Source of the DNA: Solobacterium sp.
Lineage (GTDB): Bacteria > Bacillota_I > Bacilli_A > Erysipelotrichales > Erysipelotrichaceae
Direction of reading: 5' to 3'
Length of the DNA stretch: 7,531 nt
Assembly: GCA_017419465.1 (NCBI GenBank)
Contig: JAFOLE010000152.1
Span: forward strand, 1-7,531
The translations under genes and the position numbers were made by a program. The notes below the pieces were generated by a model. That model was given only the letters and a program-made list of their open reading frames with translations. It made no database searches and was not told where the DNA came from. Within the stretch, counting starts at the first letter, position 1, and each line of letters opens with the position of its first letter. This document shows, in pieces, positions 6,199 to 7,531 of the stretch.

Positions 6199-7206
6199 AT
6201 GAACAACTTTGTTAAGAAGAACTGGTTTGTCTGCCTTCTTATCGTACTGTTCGCGGGAATTTCCGTGTTCTACATCTATGATACGAACAAAGGCAAACTC
6301 AAAGGAAAGACAGCAAACGGCGAAGGCGTCGTTTACTCCGTCGGCGATACGGATGTAACCGCAACGGATTTCTACAATTCCATGTATGAATCCAACGGTC
6401 CTGCGGCGCTGTTTCAGAAGATCGCCACTACAGTTGCTGACAAGTCTGTCGAGACAACGGATGCGATGAAGGAAAATGCCAAGACGCAGGCAGAGAGCGT
6501 AATCTCCAATTACGCCACCAACTATCCGACCAACTACCGTCAGATGCTCGACAGTCAGCTGGTTTCCCTTGGCTATTCGGGAATGGACGGTCTGGAAGAT
6601 TATCTGGTCAATGTATTCAAGCAGACAGAACTTACTGCACAGTATGTCAAGGACCACTTCGATGAACTCCAGGTCCGCAACATCTCCTACATTCTGGTCC
6701 GCTTCGAAAACGGCGATTCCGGTGAAGGAACTCCGACCGAGGATGAACAGAACCGTATGGCTGCAGTTGACCACGGACTGGAAACCGGAACGTTTGAAGA
6801 AACAGCAACCGCCCTTTCGGAAGATCCGTCCAGCGCTCCCAACGGCGGCGTGCTCGGCACACTCGATGTCAACACCACATCTCTGGACAGTGCATTCCAG
6901 GAAGCTGCGCTCGGCTTAAAGGAAGGCGAAGTATCTGAATGGGTATACTCTTCCAACTTCGGTTACTTCCGCATCAAGTGCAACGCCTCCACCCACGAGG
7001 GAATGATCAAGGCGTATCGTGAACAGAACAGCCTTACCGAAGATGTTGAAGTTACTGACGGTGAAGTTTACAGCAGTCTGCTGAATACCTATGACACAAC
7101 CCTGACCAACAAGGTTATCTGGGAAAAGGCTGAAGAACTCGGGCTTACCTTCCCGGATCCGGAAGTTGAAAAAGCAGTCCGCGCATATGCGGGAATGGAG
7201 GACTGA
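6199..7206 (+). CDS. Membrane-anchored PrsA/parvulin-like foldase with a degenerate catalytic domain
   Basis: This 335-residue protein starts with a basic tip and one membrane segment (about 9-27) with no lipobox, so it should be anchored with its bulk outside the membrane. Residues 44-62 ('VVYSVGDTDVTATDFYNSM') resemble the SurA/PrsA N-terminal chaperone region. A parvulin-like domain covers about 158-265: 'RNISYILVRF' (160-169), 'NGGVLG' (215-220), 'FQEAALGLKEGEVSEWVYSS' (233-252) and 'NFGYFRIK' (253-260). In active parvulins the first and last motifs read 'HILV' and 'GYHIIK'; here both histidines are replaced (Y164 and F257), so prolyl isomerase activity is doubtful while chaperone or holdase function may remain. 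A C-terminal helical part follows. The start is fixed by AGGAGG five bases before ATG. A related lipoprotein gene begins two bases after the stop, and the pair is divergent from suf. Confidence 0.85.
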   Translation: MNNFVKKNWFVCLLIVLFAGISVFYIYDTNKGKLKGKTANGEGVVYSVGDTDVTATDFYNSMYESNGPAALFQKIATTVADKSVETTDAMKENAKTQAESVISNYATNYPTNYRQMLDSQLVSLGYSGMDGLEDYLVNVFKQTELTAQYVKDHFDELQVRNISYILVRFENGDSGEGTPTEDEQNRMAAVDHGLETGTFEETATALSEDPSSAPNGGVLGTLDVNTTSLDSAFQEAALGLKEGEVSEWVYSSNFGYFRIKCNASTHEGMIKAYREQNSLTEDVEVTDGEVYSSLLNTYDTTLTNKVIWEKAEELGLTFPDPEVEKAVRAYAGMED

Positions 7207-7208
7207 AC

Positions 7209-7531
7209 ATGAACAGTATGAAGAAACTGATGTGTGCAGGTCTTGCACTTCTGATGCTTGCCGGCTGCAAAGATGCAACCGCTGCCCTTGCCAACAGCAA
7301 GGAAACACTGATGACTGTCGGTGATACCACGATCACCAAGGGTGAGCTCTACAACATGATGTTCGCATCTGTCGGCGCAAATACCGCAAATACCGATGTA
7401 ATGAACCGGATTGCGGCACAGGAAATCGAAGTCACCGAGGAAATGAAGGAAGAAGCACTGAACCAGGTTCAGTTCTATACGATGATGTACGGTGATCAGT
7501 TCACCCAGTTCCTCGAATCCATGGGACTTAC
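7209..7531 (+). CDS. PrsA-like lipoprotein, N-terminal part (runs off the right edge)
   Basis: The first 107 codons are present. The protein opens with a lipoprotein signal: basic K5-K6, a hydrophobic stretch at about 7-17 and the lipobox 'LAGC' with C20 as the predicted lipidated residue. The mature part starts with 'TLMTVGDTTITKGELYNMM' (33-51), then 'IEVTEEMKEEALNQV' (73-87). Both stretches match the preceding gene ('VVYSVGDTDVTATDFYNSM' and 'VETTDAMKENAKTQA'), so the two are tandem paralogues of the PrsA/SurA N-terminal family. The start ATG comes two bases after the upstream stop, with TGGAGGA seven bases ahead, which favours this ATG over the in-frame ATG three codons later. Whether a parvulin domain with its histidines follows lies outside the window, so foldase activity is an inference. 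Confidence 0.85.
   Translation, partial: MNSMKKLMCAGLALLMLAGCKDATAALANSKETLMTVGDTTITKGELYNMMFASVGANTANTDVMNRIAAQEIEVTEEMKEEALNQVQFYTMMYGDQFTQFLESMGL

Overview
The window looks like chromosomal DNA from an anaerobic, low-to-mid GC Bacillota (Firmicutes). The evidence is the Firmicutes-type Fe-S assembly order sufC-sufD-sufS-sufU-sufB, strong AGGAGG-type ribosome binding sites, a sigma-A-like extended -10 promoter, and PrsA-like foldases carried as a membrane protein and a lipoprotein. A member of the Erysipelotrichia is my best guess, from gene style only and with low confidence.

Layout. At the left edge, on the minus strand, are a GtrA-like membrane protein (67-573) and the first 21 codons of a family 2 glycosyltransferase (1-63), the start of a polyprenyl-phosphate sugar or envelope glycan cluster. 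A tRNA-Val(CAC) gene (638-710, plus) follows. A strong hairpin terminator (714-752) separates it from the converging suf operon and could serve both directions. Positions 758-6013, minus strand, are one compact operon transcribed right to left: sufC, sufD, sufS, sufU, sufB and a 5-formyltetrahydrofolate cyclo-ligase gene. Its junctions are overlaps or abutments, except for 15 bases between sufS and sufU. A divergent intergenic region (6014-6198) holds a promoter for each side. To the right, on the plus strand, are two adjacent PrsA/parvulin-family genes. The first is complete and membrane-anchored (6199-7206). The second is a lipoprotein cut by the window end (7209-7531).

How the genes work together. 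SufS takes sulfur from cysteine and SufU accepts or relays it. SufB, SufC and SufD form the ATPase-driven scaffold on which Fe-S clusters are built. The cyclo-ligase returns 5-formyl-THF to the active folate pool and is translationally coupled to sufB. The two foldase-like proteins should act outside the membrane and are a separate function.

I see no phage, transposon, CRISPR array or clearly new system. The points worth a second look are divergence at the SufS-SufU zinc-exchange interface (the SufS His that captures the SufU zinc is Gln, and the SufU NPxCGD motif is changed), loss of both hallmark histidines in the first parvulin-like protein, the very short SufD, and a dyad and repeats in the divergent promoter region. 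Comparisons with Bacillus subtilis and Escherichia coli proteins are from memory, not from a computed alignment.
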